A stretch of 64,000 bases of DNA, taken from positions 1 through 64,000 of the forward strand of contig NZ_VLPL01000007.1 of NCBI RefSeq assembly GCF_007558725.1, given 5' to 3'. Source of the stretch: Fluviicola chungangensis. Lineage in GTDB: Bacteria; Bacteroidota; Bacteroidia; Flavobacteriales_D; Crocinitomicaceae. The notes beneath the pieces were generated by a model. That model saw only the letters and a list, made by a program, of their open reading frames with translations, searched no databases and had not been told where the DNA came from. This document shows positions 36,772 to 44,826 of this stretch, piece by piece. The number at the start of each line of letters is the position of its first letter. Position 1 is the stretch's first letter. Made by a program: the position numbers and the translations under genes.

Positions 36772-37637
36772 GTCTCAATCACGAAAAAGCGGAAAAGACT
36801 GCCTGGTTCAGTTTGATCGGTAATTTCGTCATGGCCGCAGTCAAAGCCCTGGTAGGATATTTCGGAAATTCGTACGCCCTAATTGCCGACGCTATCGAAT
36901 CAACGGGCGATGTTTTTGCTTCTGCTTTGGTGATTGTGGGATTTCGATATGCCAAACGGCCGCCGGATGAGAATCATCCATACGGACACGGCAAAGTAGA
37001 ACCCCTGATCACATTCGTTGTCGTGGGATTCCTCGTGGCCTCGGCAACCCTGATTATCATCGAAAGTATTCATAACATTCAGACACCCCACAAAGCTCCG
37101 GCACCTTATACCCTTTGGTTTATCGGCGCAATCATCCTGGTAAAGGAATTATTCTTTCGTTTTGTTTACCAATCAAGTAAAGAAGTCGGAAGTACTTCCT
37201 TAAAAGCCGATGCATGGCATCACCGAAGCGACGCCATTACATCGGCATGTGCTTTTGTCGGAATAGCAATTGCAGTCTACAAAGGTGATTCCTGGGCCCA
37301 GGCAGACGATTGGGCCGCGTTGATTGCTTCACTGATCATTTTTTACAATGCCTATAAAATATTCCGGCCGGCTCTTGGCGAAATCATGGACGAACACGTA
37401 CACGATGAATTCATCCTGGTAATTCGTGAAAAATCCAAAGAAGTAGCAGGAATTATTGATACGGAAAAATGTTTGGTCCGAAAATCAGGGATGCGCTATT
37501 GGGTAGATTTGCACATTCACGTCAAGGGAAATCTAAGCGTCGACCAGGGACATACGATCGCCCATAACCTGAAAAAACATTTGATGGATGAAATTCCGGA
37601 AATTGAAGACATTTTAGTACACGTGGAACCGGCCTGA
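36768..37637 (+). CDS. Cation diffusion facilitator (CDF) metal exporter
   Basis: 289 residues. Six membrane helices, with paired acidic/histidine sites in ALIADAIESTGDVFASALVI and KADAWHHRSDAITSACAFVG, the HPYGHGKVEPLITFV loop, and a C-terminal metallochaperone-like domain ending in DILVHVEPA. CDF proteins export Zn2+, Fe2+, Co2+ or Mn2+ in exchange for protons. Translationally coupled to the Fur-family regulator upstream, so expression is likely metal-responsive. Confidence 0.93.
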   Translation: MSLNHEKAEKTAWFSLIGNFVMAAVKALVGYFGNSYALIADAIESTGDVFASALVIVGFRYAKRPPDENHPYGHGKVEPLITFVVVGFLVASATLIIIESIHNIQTPHKAPAPYTLWFIGAIILVKELFFRFVYQSSKEVGSTSLKADAWHHRSDAITSACAFVGIAIAVYKGDSWAQADDWAALIASLIIFYNAYKIFRPALGEIMDEHVHDEFILVIREKSKEVAGIIDTEKCLVRKSGMRYWVDLHIHVKGNLSVDQGHTIAHNLKKHLMDEIPEIEDILVHVEPA

Positions 37638-37783
37638 CAATTGAGAATTGAAAATGTTAAAATTGAAAAGACTTTTACGGACTTTTAATTCGAATAACAA
37701 AAAATCTTGACTCCTGAAGCTCATAGTCTTGACACTCATTCACAAAACTTCTCCATTTTCAATTCTACATTTTCAATTTGAAG
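37638..37783. repeat. AATTGAAAATG / CATTTTCAATT repeat stretch
   Basis: After the CDF stop come TTGAGAATTGAAAATG and AAATTGAAAAG. Near 37751-37780 the complementary motifs CATTTTCAATTCTACATTTT and CAATTTG appear, so the ends can pair over a ~100-bp loop. Similar TTTTCAATT runs occur at 41210-41240 and 61190-61295. Probably a low-complexity terminator-like repeat. Confidence 0.5.
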
Positions 37784-37791
37784 TATCTTTG
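37784..37791 (+). promoter_or_regulatory. Promoter -7 box (TATCTTTG) for nfu
   Basis: It matches TAnnTTTG 23 bp before the ATG at 37814. Confidence 0.6.
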
Positions 37792-37813
37792 TACCATAAA
37801 ATAAACAAACATC

Positions 37814-38419
37814 ATGACATCAGTTCCAGTTACAGTATATGTTGAAATGACTCCCAATCCAAACACGATGAAATTCGTTGCAAACAAATATTTGCTTATT
37901 AACGGGGAGTCGGTTGAATTTCATTCAGGCTCAGAAGCCAAAGGATATTCTCCATTGGCGGAAGAATTATTTCATTTTCCGTTCGTGAAAACCGTTTTTA
38001 TCACTGCCAATTTTGTTACCATCGCAAAGAACGATAGCATTTCCTGGGATTTCGTAACCATGGAGTTACGCGAATTTGTCAAGAACTGGATTGTTGAAGG
38101 AAAAGATATTCTGATCCAAATGCCCGTTGCGAAACCAAAGGTTTCCACTGATGCAGATGCAAAACCGGCGAAAGAATATGCTCCGTCCGAATACGATGAT
38201 GCGATCCGTGCGTTATTGGATGAATATGTTCGCCCGGCAGTTGAAGGTGACGGTGGTGCGATTGACTTTGTTGGATTTGAAGAAGGAACAGTTACGGTTG
38301 CACTTCGCGGTGCCTGTTCGGGTTGTCCTTCCAGTACGGCTACCTTGAAAGGTGGAATCGAAAATTTATTGAAACAGCATTTGCCGGATGTAAAAGAGGT
38401 CGTTGCTGAATCCTTGTAA
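37814..38419 (+). CDS. nfu: Iron-sulfur cluster scaffold/carrier, Nfu type
   Basis: 201 residues. Residues ~8-95 are the Nfu N-terminal domain (EMTPNPNTMKFVANKYLL, LFHFPFVKTVFITANFVTIA). A linker rich in K, P and A is followed by the NifU C-terminal domain with VEGDGGAIDFVGFEEGTVTV and the cluster-binding CxxC in GACSGCPSSTATLKGGIENL. It delivers Fe-S clusters to apoproteins. Monocistronic, ending at a palindromic terminator. Confidence 0.93.
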   Translation: MTSVPVTVYVEMTPNPNTMKFVANKYLLINGESVEFHSGSEAKGYSPLAEELFHFPFVKTVFITANFVTIAKNDSISWDFVTMELREFVKNWIVEGKDILIQMPVAKPKVSTDADAKPAKEYAPSEYDDAIRALLDEYVRPAVEGDGGAIDFVGFEEGTVTVALRGACSGCPSSTATLKGGIENLLKQHLPDVKEVVAESL

Positions 38420-38440
38420 ATAAACAATTATAAAAAACTG

Positions 38441-38468
38441 GTGGGCACGCGATTAATCGCGTGCCCAC
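38441..38468. terminator. Perfect 28-bp palindrome after nfu
   Basis: GTGGGCACGCGATT is followed by its exact complement, meeting at GATTAATC. An A-run precedes it and TGCTTTTA follows. It is the same family as 9581-9622 and 39293-39320. Confidence 0.85.
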
Positions 38469-38560
38469 TGCTTTTATACCCTTTTTGATTTTTTTCATGT
38501 GTATTTATGGAATTTCTATTTGACCGGCATCTCTATAGAAATCAATTAAAAAATCAGATC

Positions 38561-39268
38561 ATGAAAACAATCACATTTATCGCAGCATTTTTTCTGACAG
38601 GAATCACTTTTGCTCAAAACACGTTCGGGGACATCATCGGAACTTTTACAACCCCGGACAAAAAAGAAGGAATCTTCGGTGCATACGCCGTAACAACGCG
38701 CGGAGACCAGTTTTTTAAAGCCATAACAGATGAAGACGGCCGATTCCGCATCTCAGCCGTTCCGGCCGGAGTTTACCAGGTATTTTTTATTTATGATGGA
38801 GATACTACCTACGCTAAAAATACTGTTGACGTAGCTCCTGATGGTTTTGGAAATACCGGAATTGTTGCACAAACTAGTACTACAGTTATTGATGTTATCG
38901 ATATTACTGCACCAATCTACAGACTTACAACCGGAGTTGCTCCTGAAATCAAATTAACCAAAAAAGACATCCAGCACATGCCCGTGAAGTTCAATGCAAA
39001 GCAAATGGTTGCGGCAATGACTTCCGATGTCAAATTAACGGATGACGGACAATTGATCTTCCGCGGAGCACGCAAAGGAGATGTGATCAACTACATTGAC
39101 GGGGTAAAAATGAACGACGTGCAAAATGTACCGAGTGCCGCACTTGGATACGTGATGGTATATTCCGGAGCAATTCCTGCAAAATACGGAGATACGACCG
39201 GTGGTGTCGTGGTAATGGAAACATTAAGCTACTTCGATCTGCTAAGAGAATACAATAACAGACCATAA
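38561..39268 (+). CDS. Plug-domain-only TonB-receptor-like protein
   Basis: 235 residues from the ATG at 38561 (MKTITFIAAFFLTGITFAQN, signal peptide). A carboxypeptidase-regulatory-like domain (residues ~25-110) is followed by a plug-like segment (DGQLIFRGARKGDVINYIDG, VYSGAIPAKYGDTTGGVVVM), which is what TonB-dependent receptors have before the barrel. The protein stops there with no barrel, and a terminator follows, so this is either a stand-alone plug protein or a gene that has lost its barrel. No remnant of barrel sequence is seen after 39268. Confidence 0.7.
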   Translation: MKTITFIAAFFLTGITFAQNTFGDIIGTFTTPDKKEGIFGAYAVTTRGDQFFKAITDEDGRFRISAVPAGVYQVFFIYDGDTTYAKNTVDVAPDGFGNTGIVAQTSTTVIDVIDITAPIYRLTTGVAPEIKLTKKDIQHMPVKFNAKQMVAAMTSDVKLTDDGQLIFRGARKGDVINYIDGVKMNDVQNVPSAALGYVMVYSGAIPAKYGDTTGGVVVMETLSYFDLLREYNNRP

Positions 39269-39292
39269 AAACCATCCTTTACAAAACAACAC

Positions 39293-39320
39293 GTGGGCAT
39301 GTGATTAATCACATGCCCAC
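39293..39320. terminator. Perfect 28-bp palindrome between the plug protein and GMP gene
   Basis: GTGGGCATGTGATT is followed by its exact complement. The adjacent ACAAAACAAC and TGTTTTTC tracts suit a bidirectional terminator for two convergent genes. Relative to 38441-38468, the paired bases differ in both arms (CGCG versus TGTG/CACA), so pairing is preserved by compensatory change. Confidence 0.85.
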
Positions 39321-39344
39321 TGTTTTTCAGGTAATTCAACACTT

Positions 39345-40433
39345 TTATTTCGGAAAGAATTCCGGGCTCGCTTCTTCCATCGGAGCCATGTATTTCTTCA
39401 GATTCTGCTCGTCGTGCTGATTCAGGATCATCAGCATGTTATCCGATTCGACAATAATGTAATTTTCTAATCCCTGGATCAAAGCCAGTTTATTGCTCGG
39501 CAGGTTTACAATGCAATTTTCCGAATTAATCATATGAACATGATCCCCGATCACTGCATTCCCATTGTAATCTTTTTCCAGGTGTGAATACAAACTTCCC
39601 CAGGTTCCCAAATCCGACCAATCGAAATTTGCAAGGACAACATCCACATTCTTCGCATTTTCCATTACTGCAAAATCGATCGAAATATCCTCACACGCCG
39701 CAAATGAAGCATTCACATAAGCTTGCTCTTCGGGTGTATTGTATTTCCCCGATTGGTCCGTGAACAAATGGAATAATTCCGGTTTGAACTTTTCCAATGC
39801 ATTCAAAATGGTTTTTGCCCGCCAGATAAAAATTCCGGAATTCCAATAGTAATTCCCGCTTCTTAAGAAAATTTCCGCCAATTCACGGTTCGGTTTTTCC
39901 GTAAAGTGCTTTACATCTTTCACTTGTCCGGGAAGAATATCTCCATCTTCAATGAATTCAATGTAACCATACCCCGTATCAGGACGTGTCGGTTTAATTC
40001 CCAGCGTAACCAAACGATCTTCTTTATTTGCCGTTGCAATTGCCGTATGGACAATTTCTGTGAATTTATCTTCTTTCAGGATCAAATGGTCCGATGGCGC
40101 AACAACCAGGGTTGCATTCGGATTCAAGGCATGAATTTTCGCAGCTGCATAGGTAATGCACGGAGCTGTATTCTTTCGCTCAGGTTCTGTTAAGATCTGA
40201 CCGTCACTCAATTCAGGGAGTTGTTCTTTGACCAAAGAAAAATAATTCGCGTTCGTCACGATGTAAATATTCTCAGCCGGTGCAATGTGCAATAAACGCT
40301 CAAAAGTCATTCGCAACAAGGATTTTCCGATTCCGAGAACATCTAAAAATTGTTTTGGGCGTTGGACAGTCGACATCGGCCAGAACCGGCTTCCGATTCC
40401 ACCGGCCATGATCACACAGTAATTATCTTTCAT
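39345..40433 (-). CDS. manC: Mannose-1-phosphate guanylyltransferase
   Basis: 362 residues. The nucleotidyltransferase signature GGIGSRFWPMSTVQRPKQFL sits at the N-terminus and FTEKPNRELAEIFLRSGNYY (FxEKP motif) near residue 180, followed by WNSGIFIWRAKTIL. It makes GDP-mannose from mannose-1-phosphate and GTP for surface polysaccharide or glycoprotein. There is no C-terminal isomerase domain, so it is the monofunctional type. Its start overlaps the end of the upstream SprT gene by 11 bp. Confidence 0.93.
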   Translation of the reverse strand: MKDNYCVIMAGGIGSRFWPMSTVQRPKQFLDVLGIGKSLLRMTFERLLHIAPAENIYIVTNANYFSLVKEQLPELSDGQILTEPERKNTAPCITYAAAKIHALNPNATLVVAPSDHLILKEDKFTEIVHTAIATANKEDRLVTLGIKPTRPDTGYGYIEFIEDGDILPGQVKDVKHFTEKPNRELAEIFLRSGNYYWNSGIFIWRAKTILNALEKFKPELFHLFTDQSGKYNTPEEQAYVNASFAACEDISIDFAVMENAKNVDVVLANFDWSDLGTWGSLYSHLEKDYNGNAVIGDHVHMINSENCIVNLPSNKLALIQGLENYIIVESDNMLMILNQHDEQNLKKYMAPMEEASPEFFPK

Positions 40434-41070
40434 GTATGTTTTCTAAAAGTTGAACAGTTGCAAGCGAATGAATTAAGAACTGGCGTTTTGAAGGTACCTC
40501 CGTACATAAAAAACGCGTGCGTCGCAATTCCCCCTTCACGAAGGTTTTTCCCTGCAAAACAAAAGTAGCATTTTTTGGAATTTCTTCAAGTACAATCTCC
40601 CCGCCTTCCCGCTTGTCGTATTGCCTCAACACGCGTGATAATTGGGTATCCGTGCAGGAAGAAGCTTTCATATTTGTCAGGCTGCTCATCAAAGCGATTT
40701 CGATATCTTTTGGCAGCAATCCCGTTTGAATGGCTGGCCACAATAATTTTCGGAACTCGGATTTCCATTCTTCGCCATGTGGTTTGATCCGGAAACCGAA
40801 CTGAAGATAGACCCGCAAATGGGCAAATTCGTGGAGCGTTGTGATCAAAAAATTATACGGATTCAAATTTCCGTTGACGGAAATGCGATGAAATGTTTCT
40901 CCTTGTTGCGGAGCCCGGTAATCTCCCAGTTTGGTAGCACGCGGATTGGTGATGGCAAAACGCACCGGGTGACTGAGCAGCAGTTCAGCTACCATTTCTT
41001 CGAAACCCGCGGGTAAATATGGTTTCAATTGCCTGATGTATTTTTCCTTTTTCGTAGGTTTTGCTTCCAC
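40423..41070 (-). CDS. SprT-like zinc metalloprotease-fold protein
   Basis: 215 residues. TLHEFAHLRVYLQFGFRIKP contains the HExxH zinc motif (HEFAH), and HGEEWKSEFRKLL supplies the downstream conserved histidine and glutamate typical of SprT. The C-terminal ~60 residues (VLQGKTFVKGELRRTRFLCT) form a beta element. Eukaryotic SPRTN relatives cut DNA-protein crosslinks; the bacterial role is uncertain. First gene of the pair with manC. No functional link between the two is known. Confidence 0.85.
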   Translation of the reverse strand: MEAKPTKKEKYIRQLKPYLPAGFEEMVAELLLSHPVRFAITNPRATKLGDYRAPQQGETFHRISVNGNLNPYNFLITTLHEFAHLRVYLQFGFRIKPHGEEWKSEFRKLLWPAIQTGLLPKDIEIALMSSLTNMKASSCTDTQLSRVLRQYDKREGGEIVLEEIPKNATFVLQGKTFVKGELRRTRFLCTEVPSKRQFLIHSLATVQLLENIHER

Positions 41071-41277
41071 GTGACAAAATTACGTTGATTTTGAATGCGA
41101 GATCCGGTGTTGCAGAAGAAGTTATGAATCGGGAACAGTGAATAATTCGTTTATTGAAAAAGATGATTGACCATTGAAAACGACCAAAAATCTTCCCATG
41201 TTATAAATTCTTTTCAATTTTACATTTTCAATTTTCAATTCCGTAGATAGCAGATTTCTTTTAACTTTATATCCGAA
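41071..41277. other. Intergenic stretch with TTTTCAATT repeats and divergent promoters
   Basis: Between the divergent SprT and mlaE genes lies AT-rich sequence. The 41206-41240 part is made of overlapping TTTTCAATTTTACATTTTCA copies, matching the family at 37638 and 61190. A TAACTTTA box (41262-41269) just before the ATG at 41278 is the likely mlaE promoter. Confidence 0.45.
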
Positions 41278-42018
41278 ATGGGAATAATACAAAATATCGG
41301 CAAGTATTTCATGATGTTGTGGATCGTGTTTTCGAAGCCAGAAAAATGGAGAATATTCCGCAGACGTTTTTTTGAAGAAATGGAATTGATCGGGATTAAG
41401 TCAATTCCAATCGTTGCATTGATGTCTGCCTTCATGGGCGCTGTAATTGCATTACAGACTGCTTCCAATATGGATAATCCCCTGCTTCCAACTTACACGG
41501 TCGGTTACATTACCCGTTCGTCTACGATTCTGGAATTTTCACCTACCATTATTTCCCTGATCCTGGCAGGAAAAGTAGGATCAAATATTGCTTCGGAGGT
41601 TGGAACCATGCGTGTTACGGAACAAATCGATGCATTGGAAATTATGGGTGTAAACTCCTTGAGTTACCTCGTACTTCCAAAAGTTACTTCAGCTATGATC
41701 TTCTTTCCGGTATTGATTATTTTCTCTATCGGTTTAAGTTTGATCGGAGGTTGGTTGGCACTGAAACTTTCGGGACTTTCCTCTACGGAAACATATATTT
41801 ACGGTATCCGTTTTTTTTATAGAGACAGTGATATCGTGTATGCTTTGACGAAAACAGTCGTATTTGCCTTCCTCATTACTTCAATCGCATCTTTCAAAGG
41901 CTATTACACAAAAGGCGGATCACTCGATGTGGGTAAATCTTCTACCGAAGCAGTAGTAAGTGCCAGTGTTGCCATTTTGATTGCGAATTTCTTCTTAACT
42001 CAAATGTTCTTATTGTAA
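41278..42018 (+). CDS. mlaE: MlaE-type lipid-transport permease
   Basis: 246 residues of the DUF140/MlaE family: LIGIKSIPIVALMSAFMGAV, then ISLILAGKVGSNIASEVGTM with the conserved EVGTMRVTEQIDALEIMGVN, and about five membrane helices. It is the permease of the Mla complex, which moves phospholipids between the membranes. Its stop overlaps the start of the ATPase gene (TAATG). Confidence 0.93.
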   Translation: MGIIQNIGKYFMMLWIVFSKPEKWRIFRRRFFEEMELIGIKSIPIVALMSAFMGAVIALQTASNMDNPLLPTYTVGYITRSSTILEFSPTIISLILAGKVGSNIASEVGTMRVTEQIDALEIMGVNSLSYLVLPKVTSAMIFFPVLIIFSIGLSLIGGWLALKLSGLSSTETYIYGIRFFYRDSDIVYALTKTVVFAFLITSIASFKGYYTKGGSLDVGKSSTEAVVSASVAILIANFFLTQMFLL

Positions 42019-42779
42019 TGATTGAAGTAATCAACATCAATAAAACTTTTGGCGATAATCAAATCCTGAAAGATGTAAGTGCTACCTTTGAAAAGGGAAA
42101 AGTAAACCTGATCATCGGTCAATCAGGCTCTGGTAAATCAGTACTCGCAAAATGTATTGTCGGACTGCATGAGGTAGATTCCGGTCAAGTCTTATATGAC
42201 GGTAGGGATTTCACAAAAATGGACCGTTTGCAGCGAAAGGATATCAGGAAGGAAATCGGGATGTTATTCCAGGGGTCAGCACTTTTTGATTCCATGACGG
42301 TGGAGCAGAATATTATGTTCCCCTTAACCATGTTTACAAAAATGACCCGGAAAGAAATGCAGGAACGTGTGGATTTTTGCCTGGAGCGTGTAAACCTGGC
42401 AGGAAGAAACAAATTATTTCCCGCAGAATGCTCCGGGGGTATGCAAAAACGGATTGCCATTGCACGCGCCATTTCCATGAATCCAAAATACCTTTTCTGT
42501 GATGAACCGAATTCCGGACTGGACCCGCAAACATCGATCCTGATTGATAACCTCATCCGGGAGATTACTCATGAATATGAAATCACCACGATCGTTATTA
42601 CGCACGATATGAATTCCGTAATCGAGATCGGGGAAAGCGTCATTTTCATTAATCAAGGCCAGAATTGGTGGCAGGGAGACCGCAAATCGATCATTATGAC
42701 AGACAATAAGGAAATCAATGATTTCGTATTTGCTTCAGACTTCATGAAGGAGATCAAAGAAACCTTGAAAAAACATTAA
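42018..42779 (+). CDS. mlaF: MlaF-type lipid-transport ATPase
   Basis: 253 residues. Walker A is IGQSGSGKSVLAKCIVG, the signature is ECSGGMQKRIAIARAIS, Walker B is YLFCDEPNSGLDPQTS, and the histidine switch is in TIVITHDMNSV. PNSGLDP and the downstream IGESVIFINQGQNWWQGDRK are typical of MlaF. It couples ATP hydrolysis to lipid transport with MlaE. The substrate-binding MlaD gene is not in this window. Confidence 0.93.
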   Translation: MIEVININKTFGDNQILKDVSATFEKGKVNLIIGQSGSGKSVLAKCIVGLHEVDSGQVLYDGRDFTKMDRLQRKDIRKEIGMLFQGSALFDSMTVEQNIMFPLTMFTKMTRKEMQERVDFCLERVNLAGRNKLFPAECSGGMQKRIAIARAISMNPKYLFCDEPNSGLDPQTSILIDNLIREITHEYEITTIVITHDMNSVIEIGESVIFINQGQNWWQGDRKSIIMTDNKEINDFVFASDFMKEIKETLKKH

Positions 42780-42812
42780 CTCGTTCTATCCACCGGCAGA
42801 CAGCTCTTATTC

Positions 42813-43460
42813 CTAATAATAGATTTTCAAAATCATTGGTTTCGGTTCCCGGTCAATAATCGGCATCAATTCTTCGAAATACTTTTCCGATAACATGGCA
42901 CATCCCAAACTGTTGCAAATAGGGTAATGTTGTTCCTCATCCGGAACACAGCTGTACCGGTGAAGTACGATTGCCCTTACGGCTGCTTTATCATTTGATT
43001 TTTCCAAACCTGCCAGTTTATACGATTTTCCAAAACTTCCCTGGTAAGAATGACCGATCTTATACAACCCCAAAGAAGTCATATAAGAATTGGGAATATT
43101 GCTGAACTGCAGGGAATCTGTACCTGCTATTTCGGATCCGGAGCCATGTGCACATAATCCCTTTGAAATAATTTTATTCGTTTTCAGATCTATCACAAAC
43201 AGGCGGAAATACTTCGATGGAATTTTCATATCCACCAGGATGGCTTTCTGATTCGAGTAGATTCCTCCTTTGCTTTTAATATAGGTTTTAACTGCGGCGA
43301 TTTGCTGCGGCAATACGCTCAAAAGACGAGTAGAATCATAATCGGATTCAGGCATGGCCCCGGAAGATTCTTCCCTGGTTAGGTCACTTACCTGCGCCTG
43401 ATTATAAGTACAGGCACAAACCGTTAAAAGAAAGGCAATCAAATAATACAGTCGGTTCAT
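42813..43460 (-). CDS. L,D-transpeptidase-like murein protein (YkuD_2 family)
   Basis: 215 residues from the ATG at 43460 (MNRLYYLIAFLLTVCACTYN, a lipoprotein-type signal with adjacent cysteines). The catalytic region contains AIVLHRYSCVPDEEQ and YPICNSLGCAMLSEKYFEEL, where the histidine and the SLGC cysteine fit the L,D-transpeptidase active site. It probably crosslinks or modifies peptidoglycan in the periplasm. Convergent with mlaF. Confidence 0.82.
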   Translation of the reverse strand: MNRLYYLIAFLLTVCACTYNQAQVSDLTREESSGAMPESDYDSTRLLSVLPQQIAAVKTYIKSKGGIYSNQKAILVDMKIPSKYFRLFVIDLKTNKIISKGLCAHGSGSEIAGTDSLQFSNIPNSYMTSLGLYKIGHSYQGSFGKSYKLAGLEKSNDKAAVRAIVLHRYSCVPDEEQHYPICNSLGCAMLSEKYFEELMPIIDREPKPMILKIYY

Positions 43461-43583
43461 TTTCAGTTTTAATTCTAACGCCAAAAAAATAATTCCGGTA
43501 CAAAATAAGAAGAACTTTATTAAACTCCCATTTAAATTTTACTGTCCGGTAGACTCCCCTATACCCCACATCGAATCACTTTT

Positions 43584-43696
43584 CCAAATTACTTCCGCAC
43601 TGACGTTTGTCGTAATTTAGTCTTCAAAAGCTACGCTGTCCCAAATTACTTCCGCACTGACGTTTGTCGTAATTTAGTCTTCAAAAGCTACGCTTT
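43584..43696. repeat. Two tandem copies of a 57-bp repeat, diverged from the lptB-upstream array
   Basis: Units start at 43584 and 43641 and read CCAAATTACTTCCGCACTGA, then CGTTTGTCGTAATTTAG, then TCTTCAAAAGCTACGC. The period (57 bp), the AAATTAC/GTAATTT stem and the closing AAGCTACGCTTTTTCTTATA correspond one-to-one with the repeats at 15481-15705 (about ten differences per unit). The last copy runs into a T-tract and promoter-like box ahead of the gene at 43726. The 43461-43583 part shows nothing else. Confidence 0.9.
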
Positions 43697-43725
43697 TTCT
43701 TATATTTACTGGAAAATAGCTTCTT

Positions 43726-44142
43726 ATGAAGAAAGGAACCATTGCAATTATTGTCGGAATTATTGTCGGAGGGCTTTTTGTTGCTCTGGGCGAAAGCATG
43801 TCTACTTACATTTTCCCCCTGGAAAAACCGATCCCTGCCGATCCGGCATTGCTGAGCGACTATATTGAAAACGATGTCCCGCTCGGCTCAAAAATGGTGG
43901 TCGTGCTGAATTGGATCGTTGCTGCTTTTGTTGCCGCACTTGCCAGCACGTTTATTTCCGGGAGGACCTCTCCCAAGCCCATGTTAGCTTCTGTCGGTGT
44001 TTTGAACGTTCTTACACTCATCAACTTATTCATTATCCACCATCCGAAATGGATGTGGATTACTTGCCTGGTTACGTTTATTCCTGTTGGATACATTGCT
44101 TATTTCCTAATTCGAAAAAAGAACACCGATGAAACCACGTGA
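43726..44142 (+). CDS. Four-helix membrane protein, 138 aa
   Basis: Four hydrophobic segments (TIAIIVGIIVGGLFVALGES, VVVLNWIVAAFVAALASTFI, MLASVGVLNVLTLINLFII, ITCLVTFIPVGYIAYFLI) and a proline-rich loop. No named family was recognised. It overlaps the following YdeI-like gene by 14 bp, so the two are co-translated. It starts directly after the 57-bp repeat pair. Confidence 0.65.
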   Translation: MKKGTIAIIVGIIVGGLFVALGESMSTYIFPLEKPIPADPALLSDYIENDVPLGSKMVVVLNWIVAAFVAALASTFISGRTSPKPMLASVGVLNVLTLINLFIIHHPKWMWITCLVTFIPVGYIAYFLIRKKNTDETT

Positions 44143-44743
44143 CGAACGAATAACACAATACATCTCAAAATCTGCCGATTTTGCTCAGCCCATCTTACGG
44201 GAGCTGAGAGAAATAGTCCACGATTTTTGTCCGGATGTGGAAGAAGCCATGAAATGGAGCATGCCGTTTTTTACGTACCGGGGGAAAATCCTGTGTAATA
44301 TGGCATCCTTTAAAAACCATTGTTCTTTTGGTTTCTGGTTGCAGTCCGAAATGCATGATCCGCACGGAATATTCAAACGCGACAAGGAAGGTGGAATGGG
44401 AAGCTTGGGAAAAATAGCCTCTTCAGCAGATTTGCCAAAAACAGAACATTTGGGTGCTTATATCCTGGAAGCAATGACGCTGATTGAACAGGGAACCATT
44501 CCGCGTGAATTAAACCCGAAAATAAAAAAACCGGTGGGAGAAATTCCTGCTGAATTGATCGTACTGCTTGAATCGGAGCCTAAAGCGAAAGCGGTTTTTG
44601 AATCCTTTCCTCCATCTCATCAAAGAGAGTACATCAACTGGATAACAGAGGCAAAACGGGAAGAAACCAAACAGCGCAGATTACAGCAAACCCTGGAAAA
44701 TCTCTTGGAAGGGAAGTCAAAAGACTGGAAATACATGCGTTAA
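44129..44743 (+). CDS. DUF1801 / YdeI-like protein
   Basis: 204 residues. The first ~110 residues match DUF1801 (LRELREIVHDFCPDVEEAMK, then WSMPFFTYRGKILCNMASFK). The C-terminal ~80 residues (PAELIVLLESEPKAKAVFES, then FPPSHQREYINWITEAKREE) match the YdeI/OmdA bacteriocin-protection-like domain. The combination is the common YdeI/OmpD-associated form. Cytosolic, role not established. The 14-bp overlap with the upstream membrane-protein gene suggests coupling. Confidence 0.85.
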   Translation: MKPRDERITQYISKSADFAQPILRELREIVHDFCPDVEEAMKWSMPFFTYRGKILCNMASFKNHCSFGFWLQSEMHDPHGIFKRDKEGGMGSLGKIASSADLPKTEHLGAYILEAMTLIEQGTIPRELNPKIKKPVGEIPAELIVLLESEPKAKAVFESFPPSHQREYINWITEAKREETKQRRLQQTLENLLEGKSKDWKYMR

Positions 44744-44798
44744 CCGATTTTCGCCCACCATTGACCGATTTTGACTATTTAACTCCTGATTAGTCTTA

Positions 44799-44806
44799 TA
44801 CCTTTG
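44799..44806 (+). promoter_or_regulatory. Promoter -7 box (TACCTTTG) for the LiaF/LytS/LytTR operon
   Basis: It matches TAnnTTTG 20 bp before the ATG at 44827. A TTTG at 44770-44773 may be the upstream element, with slightly long spacing. Confidence 0.55.
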
Positions 44807-44826
44807 CTTTATAAATCTTTCAGATT

